Notes: generated from the sequence alone by a model not told the origin. DNA of 64,000 bases from Shewanella kaireitica (GCF_023284045.1 NZ_JAKIKQ010000002.1:1-64000); one strand, 5' to 3'; numbered from the stretch's first letter, positions 1 to 10,953 are shown. A program made the numbers and translations.

Positions 1-29
1 TTCTGCTTTGCATTGGCTTAAAAGGGAAT

Positions 30-189
30 AACCATTTCTTTACCAATGCGCTTTGAATTGAAAAGGCTGAGGGGCTCTGAACTGGTCAAATACTTAATGC
101 AATTGGTATAACCATTTCTTTACCAATGCGCTTTGAATTGAAAAGACAGAGGGGGTCTGAACTGCTCAAATACTTAATGCAATTGGTAT
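30..189. repeat. Tandem duplication of an 80-bp intergenic unit
   Basis: Bases 30-109 and 110-189 are two nearly identical copies, both starting taaccatttctttaccaatg and both ending in tacttaatgcaattggta. They differ at only a few positions near the middle (ggctgaggggctc versus gacagagggggtc). No reading frame with a ribosome binding site runs through them. The end motif, read in reverse as TACCAATTGCATTAAGTA, looks like a dispersed intergenic repeat of marine gammaproteobacteria; that part is recollection. It lies downstream of rpsO. Confidence 0.85.
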
Positions 190-221
190 AATACAGACAA
201 GACTTCTAAATTACAGGCACA

Positions 222-247
222 AAAAAAGGAGGCTAAGCCTCCTTTTA
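222..247 (-). terminator. rpsO intrinsic terminator
   Basis: On the minus strand a stem AAAAGGAGG pairs with CCTCCTTTT around a short CTTAG loop and is followed by a T run. It sits 28 bases past the rpsO stop codon. Confidence 0.85.
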
Positions 248-274
248 ATAGGTCGAACGTTATCTAATTAAAGA

Positions 275-544
275 TTAACGACGTAGACCTAACTTCTTGA
301 TAAGCTCTTGGTAACGAACATTTTCAGTACGCTTAAGGTATGCAAGAAGTTTACGACGTGTGCTAACCATACGTAGTAGACCACGACGTGAATGGTGATC
401 ATGGATGTGCTCTTTGAAGTGACCTTGTAGGTGGTTGATCTGCGCAGTTAGCAGAGCAACTTGAACTTCAGAAGAACCAGTATCATTTTCACAACGACCA
501 AATTCAGCTAGGATTTTAGCTTTAGCTTCAACACTTAGTGACAT
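275..544 (-). CDS. rpsO: 30S ribosomal protein S15
   Basis: This is a primary rRNA-binding protein that nucleates the platform of the 30S subunit. The protein is 89 residues, the family's usual length, beginning [11 protein letters not shown] and carrying the conserved [21 protein letters not shown] core (seen here with [10 protein letters not shown]). An in-frame TTG four codons upstream was rejected. The ATG at 544 has a GGAG Shine-Dalgarno six bases before it, and that GGAG would lie inside the longer reading frame. It has its own promoter candidate and terminator, as expected for a gene between truB and pnp; pnp would lie outside the window. Confidence 0.97.
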   Translation of the reverse strand: MSLSVEAKAKILAEFGRCENDTGSSEVQVALLTAQINHLQGHFKEHIHDHHSRRGLLRMVSTRRKLLAYLKRTENVRYQELIKKLGLRR

Positions 545-610
545 TTCTATCTCCAAAATAATAATTAAAAATCTTTAGCCGATCACTAACTCAGCCAAAG
601 TGAGCGCGCT

Positions 611-639
611 ATTTTACCCATTAAGCAAGGTAGTAGCAA
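611..639 (-). promoter_or_regulatory. Candidate sigma-70 promoter of rpsO
   Basis: On the minus strand TTGCTA (634-639) and TAAAAT (611-616) are separated by 17 bases, about 65 bases upstream of the rpsO start and inside the truB-rpsO gap. The match is by eye only. Confidence 0.55.
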
Positions 640-669
640 CTAGATTAAGCCACCATAAGCAAATAATTG

Positions 670-1620
670 CTAAACAATCGGCTCATCTCTTACAACAATC
701 AGACGTTTTGGTGCCAGCAGACCATCATCATTCATCTGACCAATACCGACAAACTTGCGTTCAACACCTAAAGTGATACGCACAAGCTCATCAACGGGCA
801 AATTTGCAACCTGAACAGGGTTACCATTCATTAAGAACGGCGCAATATCATCAGAGACGTTAATCTCTTTGAAATCACTCACCGCGGTGTCCATAGGTAA
901 AAGAAGTGGATCTAATACCTCAGCTAGGGTTAATGATTCAGCCTCAACCTTAGCGACTAGCGTTTCTAGTTGAGCTAGAGAGACCATATTGTCGTATGGG
1001 TAACCCGCAACTTGAGTACGTCGCAGCATTATCACATGCGCGCCACAGCCGAGCATCTCACCCAAATCATCAGTTATGGTTCGGATATAGGTCCCTTTAG
1101 AGCAATGAATATCTAAGGTTAACTCGTCACCTTCTAGGCTAATAAAGTTAAGCTCAAATACATTGATAGGACGCGCTTCACGCGGTACTTCAATGCCTTC
1201 ACGCGCATATTTATACAAGGGCTGACCTTGATATTTAAGCGCAGAATACATCGACGGCACTTGCATCGTTTTACCGCGAAAATGCTCAAGTGCTGTATCA
1301 AGCTGCTCTTGAGTAAAGTTAATTTCACGAGTCTGAACAACTTCACCGTCGGAATCGCTAGTGTCAGTGCGCTGACCAAGCTTAGCGGTGACTAGGTAAC
1401 GCTTATCAGCATCGAGAAGGTGCTGCGAAAACTTGGTGGCTTCACCTAAGCATATAGGCAACATGCCAGTGGCTAGGGGATCAAGCGCACCAGTATGACC
1501 CGCTTTGTTTGCATTAAAAAAGCGTTTCACTCTTTGCAATGCAAAGTTCGAGCTCATACCTGTGTCTTTATCAAGCAACAACACACCATCTATATGACGA
1601 CCACGAGAACGACGAGCCAT
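670..1620 (-). CDS. truB: tRNA pseudouridine(55) synthase TruB
   Basis: TruB isomerises U55 in the T-arm of nearly all tRNAs and also acts as a tRNA chaperone. The 316-residue protein has the signature [15 protein letters not shown] near residues 41-55, with the catalytic aspartate at position 47. The later KGTYIRT and LRRTQ motifs and a C-terminal PUA-like domain are also present. Its ATG overlaps the rbfA stop codon by one base (TAATG), so the two genes are translationally coupled. It is the penultimate gene of the rimP-nusA-infB-rbfA-truB-rpsO block. Confidence 0.97.
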   Translation of the reverse strand: MARRSRGRHIDGVLLLDKDTGMSSNFALQRVKRFFNANKAGHTGALDPLATGMLPICLGEATKFSQHLLDADKRYLVTAKLGQRTDTSDSDGEVVQTREINFTQEQLDTALEHFRGKTMQVPSMYSALKYQGQPLYKYAREGIEVPREARPINVFELNFISLEGDELTLDIHCSKGTYIRTITDDLGEMLGCGAHVIMLRRTQVAGYPYDNMVSLAQLETLVAKVEAESLTLAEVLDPLLLPMDTAVSDFKEINVSDDIAPFLMNGNPVQVANLPVDELVRITLGVERKFVGIGQMNDDGLLAPKRLIVVRDEPIV

Positions 1621-2048
1621 TACTTATCGTCCTCAGCCTTGTCGCTGTCTTGCTTAACGTTTTCTGCTGTACCGTGCTCTTGCTGCTTAGCCTCATCATC
1701 ACTGATCACTCGACTAACAAGGTTCGACATACGCATACCTTCAACCAATGAGCTGTCATAGATAAAACGCAGTTCTGGCATCACGCGTAATTTCATACGG
1801 CCTGCTACCAGTGAACGGATATAGCCTGCTGCGGCATCTAATGCTTCAACTTTCTCTTGAACAAGCTTTTCATCTTCTTCAAAGAAAGTAACAAACACCT
1901 TTGCATAGCTTAAATCACGTGAAACATCAACGTCATTGACAGTTACAAAGCCAATGCGAGGGTCTTTCATATCACGCTGAAGAACGACAGCTAACTCTTG
2001 TTGCAGTTGCTGTGCAATACGGCGTGTACGACTAAATTCTTTTGCCAT
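1620..2048 (-). CDS. rbfA: 30S ribosome-binding factor RbfA
   Basis: RbfA binds the 30S subunit late in assembly and helps 16S rRNA 5'-end maturation and cold adaptation. The 142-residue protein starts [19 protein letters not shown] and contains the KH-like fold segments [20 protein letters not shown] and [14 protein letters not shown]. The C-terminal twenty or so residues are acidic and lysine-rich ([11 protein letters not shown]), a usual disordered tail. It overlaps truB by one base and is separated from infB by a gap containing a hairpin. Confidence 0.96.
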   Translation of the reverse strand: MAKEFSRTRRIAQQLQQELAVVLQRDMKDPRIGFVTVNDVDVSRDLSYAKVFVTFFEEDEKLVQEKVEALDAAAGYIRSLVAGRMKLRVMPELRFIYDSSLVEGMRMSNLVSRVISDDEAKQQEHGTAENVKQDSDKAEDDK

Positions 2049-2069
2049 AATATATTTGCCATTTACTTT

Positions 2070-2098
2070 AAAAAATAAAGGCGGCTTACGCCGCCCTT
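2070..2098 (-). terminator. Hairpin with U-rich tail between infB and rbfA
   Basis: On the minus strand GGGCGGC-GTAA-GCCGCC is followed by TTTATTTTTT, placed between the infB stop and the rbfA start. The form is that of an intrinsic terminator. Because rbfA and truB lie beyond it with no obvious promoter, it may be a partial terminator that lowers distal expression, or an mRNA-processing site. Confidence 0.7.
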
Positions 2099-2115
2099 AT
2101 AATTAATAAGATAGA

Positions 2116-4818
2116 TTACAAGGTACGTGCAATCTCAACGGTCTCGAAGACTTCAATCTGATCGCCAACTCTGACGTCATTATAGTTCTTCACACCGATA
2201 CCACATTCCATTCCGTTACGGACGTCACTAACGTCATCTTTGAAGCGGCGTAGAGATTCTAGCTCACCTTCATAAATAACAACGTTTTCACGTAGAACAC
2301 GGATTGGAGCGCTACGCTTAATAGTACCTTCAGTAACCATACAACCAGCGATTGCGCCAATCTTAGGAGACTTAAATACATCACGAACTTCAGCAAGACC
2401 AATAATTTCTTGTCTGAATTCTGGCGCTAGCATGCCACCCATCGCATCACGAACTTCATCAATCAACTGATAGATGATGCTGTAGTAACGAAGGTCAACG
2501 CTTTCGCTGTCGACAACTTTACGCGCTTGTGCATCGGCACGGACGTTAAAGCCAACCATAATAGCGTTAGATGCTGCAGCTAATGTTGCGTCTGTCTCAG
2601 TCAGTCCACCTACACCGCGAGCGATGATGTTAACTTTAACTTCATCAGTAGATAGCTTGTTAAGCGAATCAGCGATTGCTTCAAGCGAACCTTGTACGTC
2701 AGCTTTAAGTACCAAGTTAAGCTCTTGAACTTCACCTTCAACCATATTGGCGAACATGTTTTCAAGCTTAGACTTCTGCTGGCGAGCCAGCTTAACGTCA
2801 CGGAACTTACCTTGACGGTAAAGTGCGACTTCACGCGCTTTACGCTCATCACGTACAACAGTAGCTTCATCACCAGCTGATGGCACGCCAGAAAGACCTA
2901 AAATCTCTACTGGAATAGATGGACCAGCTTCAGTAATTGCTTTACCGTTTTCATCCTTCATCGCACGGACTTTACCGTACTCAAGACCACAAAGAACGAT
3001 ATCGCCCTGCTTCAAGGTACCTTCTTGTACAAGCACTGTTGCAACTGGACCACGGCCTTTATCAAGCTTAGATTCAACAACAACACCAGCAGCCATACCT
3101 TCACGAACCGCTTTAAGCTCTAATACTTCAGACTCTAGAAGGATACCTTCTAGTAATTCATCAATACCTTCGCCGCTCTTAGCTGAAACGTGAACAAACA
3201 TGTTCTCTCCGCCCCAGTCTTCTGACATTACGCCATGTTGAGACAGCTCAGACTTAACACGCTCAGGATCTGCTTCCGGCTTATCAATCTTGTTCACAGC
3301 AACAATCAGTGGTACGCCACCGGCTTTAGCATGCTGGATCGCTTCGATTGTTTGTGGCATAACGCCATCGTCTGCAGCAACAACAAGAATTACAATATCC
3401 GTTGCCTTGGCACCACGAGCACGCATTGCGGTAAACGCAGCGTGACCAGGAGTATCAAGGAAGGTGATCATGCCGTTACCCGTTTCAACGTGGTAAGCAC
3501 CAATATGCTGAGTAATACCACCCGCTTCGCCAGAAGCAACTTTTGCACGGCGAATGTAATCAAGTAGCGATGTTTTACCATGGTCAACGTGGCCCATGAT
3601 AGTTACTACAGGAGCACGTGGTTCAACTTTAACGTCACCGTTACGGTCAGCAAGAACTTGATGCTCAAGCTCGTTTTCACGAGTTAGAATCACTTTGTGA
3701 CCCATCTCTTCAGCAACTAACTGTGCAGTCTCTTGGTCTAGGACTTGGTTAATAGTAACCATAGAGCCCATCTTCATCATCTGCTTGATAATTTCAGTTG
3801 CTTTAACTGACATCTTAGAAGCAAGTTCAGAAACTGAAACCGTTTCACCAATGCTAACTTCTGCTTTAACAACAACGGCAGACTTATTAAATGCTTGGTC
3901 CATAGACTCAGGAGCAACGCTACGTGCATTACGCGAGTTACGTGAGTTGCGGTTATCACGACGGTTATCTTTACCGCGCTTACCTTTACCGCCAGGACGA
4001 CCTGAACCCGCATTTGCATTTGGGTTAGCATTGTTGCCAGCATTTGCAGAAGGTTTACGAGGACGACGTCCACGTTTTTCAGCGTTAGCATCAGCAGTAT
4101 CTTCAGCAGCACGAGCTTCTGTTGAAGTCGTTACATGGTGATCACCGGTCTTCTCAGCTTCTTTACGGGCTTTTTCTTCATCAGCCCAACGTTTAGCATT
4201 TTCTTCAGCTAGGCGACGTGCTTCTTCAGTCGCTGCGGCTGCTTCAGCATCAGCTTTGGCTTTAGCAACTTCATCTTTAGCAGCTTGAAGCTTATCAGCT
4301 TCATCTTTAGCGGCTTTTTCATCTGCAGTTTGTGCAGGAGCTGCTTCTTGCTTCTCTGACTTAGCTTTTGCTGCTTTTTCAGCTTTCGCTTTAGCTTCTG
4401 CATCAGCTTTTTGCTTTGCTTCAGCATCGGCTTTAGCCTTCGCTTCTGCTTCAGCTTTAGCCGCTGCAGCTTTCGATTCTTCTTCAGCTTTCGCCGCAGC
4501 CGCTAATTCAGCTTCTGCTGCTTCGTCGCGTTTAACAAAAGTACGCTTCTTGCGAACTTCTACTTTAACGTCTTTTGATTGACCGCCACTTCCTGCAACG
4601 CTCAATGTAGACACCGACTTACGCTGTAATGTCATCTTTTGTGGTGCAGCATCGCCACCGTGTTGCTTCTTAAGAAAATCAAGCAACTGCTGTTTTTCAG
4701 ATTCAGAAACCGTATCGTTTGCCGATTTCTTGATACCAGCCTGAGAAAATTGCTCGACCAGTCGATCAGCGCTTTTCCCAACTTCTTTGGCTAGTTTGTC
4801 TACTGTAGTATCTGCCAT
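2116..4818 (-). CDS. infB: Translation initiation factor IF-2
   Basis: IF-2 is the GTPase that brings fMet-tRNA to the 30S subunit and promotes subunit joining. The 900-residue protein begins [15 protein letters not shown], the IF2_N fold. A long Ala/Lys/Glu-rich helical linker follows (about residues 100-230), then an Asn/Arg-rich patch, a second IF2_N repeat and the G domain with GHVDHGKT near residue 408, then DTPGHAAF and NKIDK. The C-terminal C1/C2 domains complete it. A longer frame starts 16 codons earlier, but the ATG at 4818 follows an AGAGGGGAA Shine-Dalgarno and matches the family start. It follows nusA by 26 bases. Confidence 0.97.
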   Translation of the reverse strand: MADTTVDKLAKEVGKSADRLVEQFSQAGIKKSANDTVSESEKQQLLDFLKKQHGGDAAPQKMTLQRKSVSTLSVAGSGGQSKDVKVEVRKKRTFVKRDEAAEAELAAAAKAEEESKAAAAKAEAEAKAKADAEAKQKADAEAKAKAEKAAKAKSEKQEAAPAQTADEKAAKDEADKLQAAKDEVAKAKADAEAAAATEEARRLAEENAKRWADEEKARKEAEKTGDHHVTTSTEARAAEDTADANAEKRGRRPRKPSANAGNNANPNANAGSGRPGGKGKRGKDNRRDNRNSRNSRNARSVAPESMDQAFNKSAVVVKAEVSIGETVSVSELASKMSVKATEIIKQMMKMGSMVTINQVLDQETAQLVAEEMGHKVILTRENELEHQVLADRNGDVKVEPRAPVVTIMGHVDHGKTSLLDYIRRAKVASGEAGGITQHIGAYHVETGNGMITFLDTPGHAAFTAMRARGAKATDIVILVVAADDGVMPQTIEAIQHAKAGGVPLIVAVNKIDKPEADPERVKSELSQHGVMSEDWGGENMFVHVSAKSGEGIDELLEGILLESEVLELKAVREGMAAGVVVESKLDKGRGPVATVLVQEGTLKQGDIVLCGLEYGKVRAMKDENGKAITEAGPSIPVEILGLSGVPSAGDEATVVRDERKAREVALYRQGKFRDVKLARQQKSKLENMFANMVEGEVQELNLVLKADVQGSLEAIADSLNKLSTDEVKVNIIARGVGGLTETDATLAAASNAIMVGFNVRADAQARKVVDSESVDLRYYSIIYQLIDEVRDAMGGMLAPEFRQEIIGLAEVRDVFKSPKIGAIAGCMVTEGTIKRSAPIRVLRENVVIYEGELESLRRFKDDVSDVRNGMECGIGVKNYNDVRVGDQIEVFETVEIARTL

Positions 4819-4844
4819 TATTAAATTCCCCTCTGTTGATCGAC

Positions 4845-6344
4845 TTATGCTTCTTCGCCAAACCAACAGATATTACGGGCAGCCATAATGAGCTCACCTG
4901 CTTTTTCTTCTGTTAATTCTTCAATTTCGATCAAATCATCAATGCCTTGTTCGGCTAAATCTTCTAGCGTGATTACGCCTTTGCTTGCCATTACGAATGC
5001 CAAGTGTCTATCCAAACCTTCTAAAGCTAGTAGGTCTTCACTTGGTTCAGCACCATCAAGTGCCTCTTCAGTCGCAAGTGCGCGAGTCGAGATCGCTGCT
5101 TTTGCACGTTCTCTTAAAGACTCAACGATATCTTCGTCAAATCCTTCAATTTCTAGTAGTTCTGAGCTTGGTACGTAAGCAATCTCTTCTAAAGAGGTAA
5201 AGCCTTCGTCAGCCAAAACTTGAGCAAACTCGCTATCTACGTCTAATGACTCGATGAACAAGTTAACCACTTTAGCGCTTTCTGCTTGATGCTTAGCTTT
5301 CATATCATCAACAGTCATTACGTTAAGTTCCCAACCAGATAGTTGAGTTGCTAAACGAATGTTTTGACCATTACGACCAATTGCTTGCGCTAAGCTATCA
5401 GCTTCAACAGCGATATCCATTGAGTGGTTGTCTTCATCTACAATGATTGAAGCAACATCAGCTGGCGCCATACAGTTGATAACGTATTGTGCTGGATTAT
5501 CATCCCAAAGCACGATATCAACACGCTCACCGCCAAGCTCGTTTGAAACGGCTTGAACACGTGCACCACGCATACCAACACACGCACCGATAGGATCGAT
5601 ACGACGGTCGTTAGACTTAACTGCAATCTTTGCGCGAGAACCAGGGTCGCGAGCAGCGCCCATGATTTCGATCATTTCGTCTTGAATTTCTGGCACTTCA
5701 ACGCGGAAAAGCTCAATGAGCATCTCTGATTTAGTGCGAGTCAAGAATAGCTGTGCACCGCGCGCTTCTGGACGTACTGAGTAAAGCAATGCTCTAACAC
5801 GGTCACCAGGGCGGAAAGACTCACGTGAGATAAGGTCTTCTTTGAACAGAACGCCATCAGCATTACTACCCAAATCGACAACCACGCTTTCACGGTTACT
5901 TTTCTTAACGACACCAACGATTAGTTCGCCTTCGCGATCACGGAATTGGTCAACAATCTGTGCGCGTTCAGCTTCACGTACTTTCTGTACGATGACTTGT
6001 TTCGCAGTTTGCGTCGTAATACGGTCAAATGCCACTGAATCGATTTCATCTTCGATAAAGCCACCAAGCTCAATCTCTGGATCATCGTATACGGCTGCTT
6101 CAAGCGTAATTTCGCGGAAAGGGTTCTCTAACGGCTCGCCAGTGTCCTCAACAACCATCCAACGACGGAATGTTTCGTAACCACCAGTTTTGCGATCAAT
6201 GGCAACACGTACTTCAATGTCACCTTCATATTTTTTCTTGGTTGCTGTGGCTAGTGCAATTTCCAGCGCTTCAAAAATCTTTTCGCGAGGTACACCTTTT
6301 TCATTTGAAACCGCCTCAGCGACTAGCAGGATCTCTTTATTCAT
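4845..6344 (-). CDS. nusA: Transcription termination/antitermination protein NusA
   Basis: NusA binds RNA polymerase and nascent RNA, modulating pausing, intrinsic termination and antitermination. At 499 residues it has the full gammaproteobacterial layout. That is an N-terminal RNAP-binding domain ([17 protein letters not shown]), an S1 domain (about 135-200), KH1 and KH2 (around [14 protein letters not shown] and [11 protein letters not shown]) and two acidic repeats at the C-terminus. The tail ends in [14 protein letters not shown]. It lies 27 bases after rimP and 26 before infB in one operon. NusA autoregulates this operon in E. coli, and the hairpins upstream of rimP are compatible with the same here. 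Confidence 0.97.
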   Translation of the reverse strand: MNKEILLVAEAVSNEKGVPREKIFEALEIALATATKKKYEGDIEVRVAIDRKTGGYETFRRWMVVEDTGEPLENPFREITLEAAVYDDPEIELGGFIEDEIDSVAFDRITTQTAKQVIVQKVREAERAQIVDQFRDREGELIVGVVKKSNRESVVVDLGSNADGVLFKEDLISRESFRPGDRVRALLYSVRPEARGAQLFLTRTKSEMLIELFRVEVPEIQDEMIEIMGAARDPGSRAKIAVKSNDRRIDPIGACVGMRGARVQAVSNELGGERVDIVLWDDNPAQYVINCMAPADVASIIVDEDNHSMDIAVEADSLAQAIGRNGQNIRLATQLSGWELNVMTVDDMKAKHQAESAKVVNLFIESLDVDSEFAQVLADEGFTSLEEIAYVPSSELLEIEGFDEDIVESLRERAKAAISTRALATEEALDGAEPSEDLLALEGLDRHLAFVMASKGVITLEDLAEQGIDDLIEIEELTEEKAGELIMAARNICWFGEEA

Positions 6345-6371
6345 TCTCTTGCCTCGTTCACCTTGAATTCA

Positions 6372-6827
6372 TCAAAACTTAGCGATTAAATTGCCTTTGC
6401 GGATATTATCCAAAGCAATTATCAGTTCGTTGCCGTCTACCGACAGAGTAAGCATTTGCCCCTCAACGCCGATAACGGTTCCTTTTAAATTACGACTACC
6501 TGCAACAGGCATCGTCACTTGTACTTTTACAGTCTCACCGATGTAAAGTTGATACTGTTCAGCAGTGAACAGAGGTCTATCTACACCAGGTGAAGAAACT
6601 TCGAGTGTGTACTCTGTTGAGATTGGGTCTTCAACATCCATAACAGCACTAACCTGACGACTGGTCTCTGCACAGTCCTCAATAAAAATGCCTTTTTCGT
6701 TGTCTATATATAGACGCAAGATAGAGTGCTTACCTGCTTGAATATATTCCAAACCCCAAAGCTCGTGGCCTAATGCTTCAACTGGTGCTTTGAGCATCTC
6801 TACCAGTTTGCGTTCTAATGTAGCCAA
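6372..6827 (-). CDS. rimP: Ribosome maturation factor RimP
   Basis: RimP assists 30S subunit maturation, notably around S12. The 151-residue product starts [20 protein letters not shown] and shows the family stretches [19 protein letters not shown] and [14 protein letters not shown], with a C-terminal SH3-like barrel. The start codon appears to be TTG at 6827, preceded by GGGGG. No in-frame ATG closer than the second Met-Leu fits the family N-terminus. It is the first protein gene after tRNA-fMet. Confidence 0.95.
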   Translation of the reverse strand: MATLERKLVEMLKAPVEALGHELWGLEYIQAGKHSILRLYIDNEKGIFIEDCAETSRQVSAVMDVEDPISTEYTLEVSSPGVDRPLFTAEQYQLYIGETVKVQVTMPVAGSRNLKGTVIGVEGQMLTLSVDGNELIIALDNIRKGNLIAKF

Positions 6828-6845
6828 GGTTACCCCCAGAAAAAC

Positions 6846-6866
6846 AAAAAAGGGCCTAATAGCCCC
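6846..6866 (-). terminator. Hairpin just upstream of rimP
   Basis: On the minus strand GGGC-TATTAG-GCCC followed by TTTTTT ends about 20 bases before the rimP start. It is the second of two terminator-like hairpins between tRNA-fMet and rimP and could attenuate entry into the nusA operon. Confidence 0.65.
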
Positions 6867-6909
6867 AGTAAAAAGTCATTTTCATGACAGTTTTGTAAGT
6901 CCCAGATAA

Positions 6910-6933
6910 CAAAAAACCCCGTAATGACGAGGT
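6910..6933 (-). terminator. Hairpin downstream of tRNA-fMet
   Basis: On the minus strand ACCTCG-TCATTA-CGGGGT is followed by TTTTTTGT. It lies about 55 bases past the tRNA 3' end and has the form of an intrinsic terminator or attenuator. Confidence 0.65.
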
Positions 6934-6986
6934 TGATATATCCAGAACCTGTAACAGTATAGGATCTAAATCCTTTACTGGGAAGC

Positions 6987-7063
<77 letters not shown>

Positions 7064-7168
7064 ACAACTTGTGCAAGTATATTGAGAATCGCCTCTACTT
7101 GCAATAATAAAGGGCTCAACTAGCCACTTTATTACCTTTGACTTGGTCATTAAACAAAATCAAAGATT

Positions 7169-7255
7169 TGGTGCGGATGGGGGGACTTGAACCCCCACGA
7201 GCTTTCGCTCACCAGCCCCTCAAGCTGGCGTGTCTACCAATTCCACCACATCCGC
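7169..7255 (-). tRNA. tRNA-Leu (GAG)
   Basis: The 87-base class II tRNA has acceptor stem GCGGATG/CATCCGC, D-arm TGGTAGACACG and an anticodon stem CCAGC/GCTGG around loop TTGAGGG, giving anticodon GAG. There is a variable stem TGAGC/GCTCG, T-loop GTTCAAGTC and an encoded CCA. It lies between secG and tRNA-fMet, the same relative position as leuU in E. coli. Confidence 0.97.
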
Positions 7256-7365
7256 ATAATTTCTACGTTGATTGTTGTTAATCATAACTATGTTTAGAGG
7301 TTAATAGTTATTACAACAATCTCTATTAATCTATCTGATTAATAGTATCCATAAGTTACTATGGA

Positions 7366-7701
7366 TTAGTCAGGGATTTTATCTTCTGACTTTTCAGCGC
7401 CCTGCTGAACTTGCTCTACAGCTTGTGCTGCATCGCTACCTAAATCGTTCCATGCATCTTCAGATTGAGTGTGATTTGCACTTAAGTTACCAATAGTAAG
7501 ACTTAAAGCAAAAAACGCTATTGCCAAAATTGCAGTTGAACGAGTCAAGAAGTTACCAGAACCTGATGAACCGAACAGAGTACCAGATGCTCCGGCGCCA
7601 AAAGAGGCTCCCATATCTGCACCTTTACCTTGCTGGATTAGGATCATGCCTACAAGACCAATCGCTACCAACAAGTAAACAACCATTAGAACTTCATACA
7701 T
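7366..7701 (-). CDS. secG: Protein-export membrane protein SecG
   Basis: SecG is the small non-essential subunit of the SecYEG translocon. The 111-residue protein begins MYEVLMVVYLLVAIGLVGMI, its first membrane helix. The conserved cytosolic loop QQGKGADMGASFGAGASGTLFG follows, then a second helix (AILAIAFFALSLTIG) and an acidic C-terminal tail. A frame opening nine codons upstream was set aside because the family begins at MYEV. It starts two bases after the tpiA stop, so the genes are one operon (glmM-tpiA-secG). Confidence 0.96.
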   Translation of the reverse strand: MYEVLMVVYLLVAIGLVGMILIQQGKGADMGASFGAGASGTLFGSSGSGNFLTRSTAILAIAFFALSLTIGNLSANHTQSEDAWNDLGSDAAQAVEQVQQGAEKSEDKIPD

Positions 7702-7703
7702 AT

Positions 7704-8486
7704 TTATGCGCTCATCGCTATCGTACATAGACTGAGAAATTCAGTAGCATTGAGGCTAACACCGCCAATCAAGCCACCGTCTACATCAGGCTGAGCAAAT
7801 AAATCTGCTGCGTTACTCGGTGTTACGCTACCACCGTACAAAATCCTGATATTTTCTCCGATAAATGGAGATACTTCAGAGAGGCGTTTGCGAATAAACG
7901 CATGAACTTCCTGTGCCTGCTCTGGCGTAGCGCTCTTACCTGTTCCTACAGCCCATAATGGCTCGTAGGCGATAATTGCGTTGTCAAAAGCCATGGTGCC
8001 ATTTTTTTCAATGACCACATCTAACTCTTCAGCAATAACTTCAAAAGTACGTCTTGCTTCACGAGCTGGACCCGACTCACCAACACATAATATTGGTGTC
8101 AAACCATGTTTTTGAGCTGCAGCAAATTTCTCTGCTACTATGTCACTCGTCTCTCCGTACATACGGCGACGTTCTGAATGGCCGATAATAACATATCGAC
8201 ATCCTGAATCTTTTAACATCTGCCCAGATATTTCACCAGTATAAGCACCGAAGTCATGTTGACTGACATTCTGTGTACCCATTCTGACAAGACAACCGTT
8301 TAAGGCCTCTTTATTTTCATCTAGCAGCTGTCGAACACTTTCCAAATAAATAGAAGGCGGACACAAAACTACTTCCGCTGAATCATTTTGGAGCTTGGTA
8401 GCGAATTTTTTGAATAGCTCTTGCGCAAGTTGCGCACTGCCATTCATTTTCCAATTACCAGCGACCATGGGACGTCTTAGTGCCAT
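7704..8486 (-). CDS. tpiA: Triose-phosphate isomerase
   Basis: This enzyme interconverts dihydroxyacetone phosphate and glyceraldehyde 3-phosphate in the cytosol. At 260 residues it has the substrate motif NWKMNG (Asn11, Lys13), the electrophilic histidine at 103 in GHSERR, the catalytic Glu in AYEPLWAVGTGK and the phosphate-binding loop YGGSV. The ATG at 8486 lies six bases after GGAG; an in-frame GTG immediately before it was rejected. It sits between glmM and secG. Confidence 0.97.
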   Translation of the reverse strand: MALRRPMVAGNWKMNGSAQLAQELFKKFATKLQNDSAEVVLCPPSIYLESVRQLLDENKEALNGCLVRMGTQNVSQHDFGAYTGEISGQMLKDSGCRYVIIGHSERRRMYGETSDIVAEKFAAAQKHGLTPILCVGESGPAREARRTFEVIAEELDVVIEKNGTMAFDNAIIAYEPLWAVGTGKSATPEQAQEVHAFIRKRLSEVSPFIGENIRILYGGSVTPSNAADLFAQPDVDGGLIGGVSLNATEFLSLCTIAMSA

Positions 8487-8671
8487 CACTGTCTCCTCTG
8501 AAAGCGGCGTGAATAATAGCGAACCACTTGTTAACTTACAATACCTAAAGGCGTAATTTTTAATAAACTCGGTTAGAACGCATACTTTTTACGCGACCAA
8601 GGCGATATATGCTTGAGATGCTTGTTTTTACAGCATCATAAACAGCAAGAAATTCTAACCAAGCAGCAAGT

Positions 8672-10009
8672 CTACACTAGATTACGGACCGCATCTGCTA
8701 TGTCGTTTGCAAATTGCGTCACGTCAGTTCGGTCGTCGCCCTCTACCATCACTCGAAGTAAAGGCTCGGTACCAGATTTACGCAGCAGTACACGCCCTCT
8801 AGCACCAAGTTTCTGTTCAACCTCAGCTTTTGCTGTAAGTACTACCTCTGACGACAACGGGTCATCAGCGCCTTCAAAACGAACATTGACCAACACCTGA
8901 GGCAACATGGTAATGCCTGCTGTGAGTTCCTCAAGGCTAGCGCTTTGACGACACATTGCTGCTAGTACCAATATACCCGCCACAATTCCATCACCAGTGG
9001 TACCATGATCAAGGTTTAGGATGTGGCCGGAGTTTTCGCCGCCAATCTTCCAATCATGCTCTTTTAATAATTCCATCACATAACGGTCGCCCACTTTAGA
9101 GCGTACAAACGGAATATCAAGCGCCTGCAATGCTAAGTCTAAACCTAGGTTAGACATCAATGTTCCAACGACTCCGCCTTGCAATACGCCACGCTTCTGA
9201 GCGTCACAAGCCAAAATGTAAAGAATTTCGTCGCCATCAATTACCCGGCCATGACGGTTCACCATCATGATCCGATCGCCATCACCATCAAGTGCAATGC
9301 CTAAATCGGCATTTTCTTCTAGCACGGTTTCACAAATTTTGGCCATCGAAGTTGCACCAACTTTGTCGTTGATGTTCAAGCCATTAGGTTTATCACCTAT
9401 TGCGATCACTTCAGCGCCAAGCTCTTTAAATACGCTAGGTGCGATGTGGTATGTTGCGCCATGGGCACAATCAACTACAATCTTTAAGCCACTTAACGTC
9501 TGCTCTGCAGGGAAGTGACTTTTACAATATTCAATATAACGGCCAGCAGCATCATCGATACGACCCACTTTGCCCAATAAGTGAGATTCCACGCAAGTTA
9601 ATGGCTTCTCTAATTCAGCTTCGATTTCAAGCTCTACCGCATCTTCTAACTTACTACCATCGGTATAAAAGAATTTAATGCCGTTGTCGTAATAAGGGTT
9701 ATGGGAAGCACTGATCACAATGCCTGCCTCCGCGCGGAATGTTCGAGTCAAATATGCAACAGCTGGTGTTGGCATTGGGCCAATTAGCATGACATCTAGA
9801 CCCGCAGCAGATAAGCCTGCCTCTAGCGCTGATTCAAATAAATAACCAGAAATACGAGTATCTTTACCAATTATAACTTTATGGGTACCCGCTCGTGATA
9901 ATACACGTCCGGCCGCCCAACCCAGTTTGAGCGCAAGCTCAGGTGTCATCTTGCCTGCACCGACCTTGCCACGAATACCGTCGGTACCAAAAAATTGTCT
10001 TTGCTTCAC
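8672..10009 (-). CDS. glmM: Phosphoglucosamine mutase
   Basis: GlmM converts glucosamine 6-phosphate to glucosamine 1-phosphate on the path to UDP-GlcNAc for peptidoglycan and LPS. The 445-residue protein shows the phosphoserine loop VISASHNP (Ser102), the metal-binding DGDGDR loop, the sugar-binding GGENSGH motif and the phosphate-binding [14 protein letters not shown] near the C-terminus. It follows folP by about 80 bases and is followed by tpiA and secG after a 185-base gap. Confidence 0.97.
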   Translation of the reverse strand: MKQRQFFGTDGIRGKVGAGKMTPELALKLGWAAGRVLSRAGTHKVIIGKDTRISGYLFESALEAGLSAAGLDVMLIGPMPTPAVAYLTRTFRAEAGIVISASHNPYYDNGIKFFYTDGSKLEDAVELEIEAELEKPLTCVESHLLGKVGRIDDAAGRYIEYCKSHFPAEQTLSGLKIVVDCAHGATYHIAPSVFKELGAEVIAIGDKPNGLNINDKVGATSMAKICETVLEENADLGIALDGDGDRIMMVNRHGRVIDGDEILYILACDAQKRGVLQGGVVGTLMSNLGLDLALQALDIPFVRSKVGDRYVMELLKEHDWKIGGENSGHILNLDHGTTGDGIVAGILVLAAMCRQSASLEELTAGITMLPQVLVNVRFEGADDPLSSEVVLTAKAEVEQKLGARGRVLLRKSGTEPLLRVMVEGDDRTDVTQFANDIADAVRNLV

Positions 10010-10091
10010 GAAAACTCCAAACTAATAGCTGTGGGTAGAAACGAATGCACATATTCTACCAAATCATACTTCATTTAAACTGAACAAGAGT

Positions 10092-10934
10092 CTAGCTTAA
10101 ATCCTTGTAATTTTTAGTTGCGTTGAGCACAGCCATCATATCGGCTGTTTCCTGTACATCATGTACACGCACTATATTGGCTCCCGCCTGCAGGGCTAAC
10201 ATATTAGCAGCAAGAGACGCACTTAATCTTTGTGATACATCACGATTAAGTAACTGACCAAACATACTTTTTCGAGACATTCCCGCTAACAATGGTAGCC
10301 CGAAAACATCAAATTCAGCAAAGCGCTGTAATATTTCATAATTATGCGCTAATGATTTACCAAATCCAAATCCTGGATCAAGCACAATATTGTCACGCTT
10401 AATACCTGCTTGAACACATTGGTCGATACGTTGCTTAAAGAATGCCGCTATATCTTCGACAACGTCTGCATAGATTGGGTTTTGCTGCATCGTACGAGGT
10501 TGCCCTTGCATATGCATAAGGCATACGGGGACATTGAGCTCACTGGCCGCTGTTAACGCACCAGGCTCTTGTAAAGCTCTAACATCATTAATGAGGTGTG
10601 CACCTGCCGCGACAGCCGCTCTCATGACTCTAGGCTTACTGGTGTCTATTGATATCCATACATCGTGCTGTTTTGCAACATACTCAATCAACGGGATTAC
10701 TCGTGCAAGTTCGTCCTCCTCACAGACGTCCTTAGCACCTGGCCTTGTTGACTCACCACCGATATCAATAAACTTCGCCCCATGCTCAACCATGGAATCT
10801 GCTTGGCGGCAGGCTCTTTCAAATGAAGAGTATGCGCCACCATCAGAAAAAGAGTCAGGGGTAACGTTAAGGATCCCCATAATAACCGCTGTAGATAAAT
10901 CTAATGATTTGTCACCACAAGTTAATATCGACAA
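10092..10934 (-). CDS. folP: Dihydropteroate synthase
   Basis: FolP condenses p-aminobenzoate with the pterin pyrophosphate in folate synthesis and is the sulfonamide target. Motifs seen are MGILNVTPDSFSDGG, GGESTRPGA, the LINDVRA loop and LDPGFGFGKS, ending NYEILQ and GMSRKSM. The start chosen is TTG at 10934 (product MSILTCGDKSLDLS, 280 residues), because GGAG stands seven bases before it. The alternative ATG at 10964 lies inside the stem of the ftsH terminator and gives an unusual hydrophobic N-terminus. Confidence 0.93.
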   Translation of the reverse strand: MSILTCGDKSLDLSTAVIMGILNVTPDSFSDGGAYSSFERACRQADSMVEHGAKFIDIGGESTRPGAKDVCEEDELARVIPLIEYVAKQHDVWISIDTSKPRVMRAAVAAGAHLINDVRALQEPGALTAASELNVPVCLMHMQGQPRTMQQNPIYADVVEDIAAFFKQRIDQCVQAGIKRDNIVLDPGFGFGKSLAHNYEILQRFAEFDVFGLPLLAGMSRKSMFGQLLNRDVSQRLSASLAANMLALQAGANIVRVHDVQETADMMAVLNATKNYKDLS

Positions 10935-10953
10935 AATAAAGCTCCATAAACAA

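Noticed and set aside
4209..4427. Lysine/leucine-rich frame inside infB
   Set aside because: It is a shifted-frame shadow of the Ala/Lys/Glu-rich linker of IF-2.
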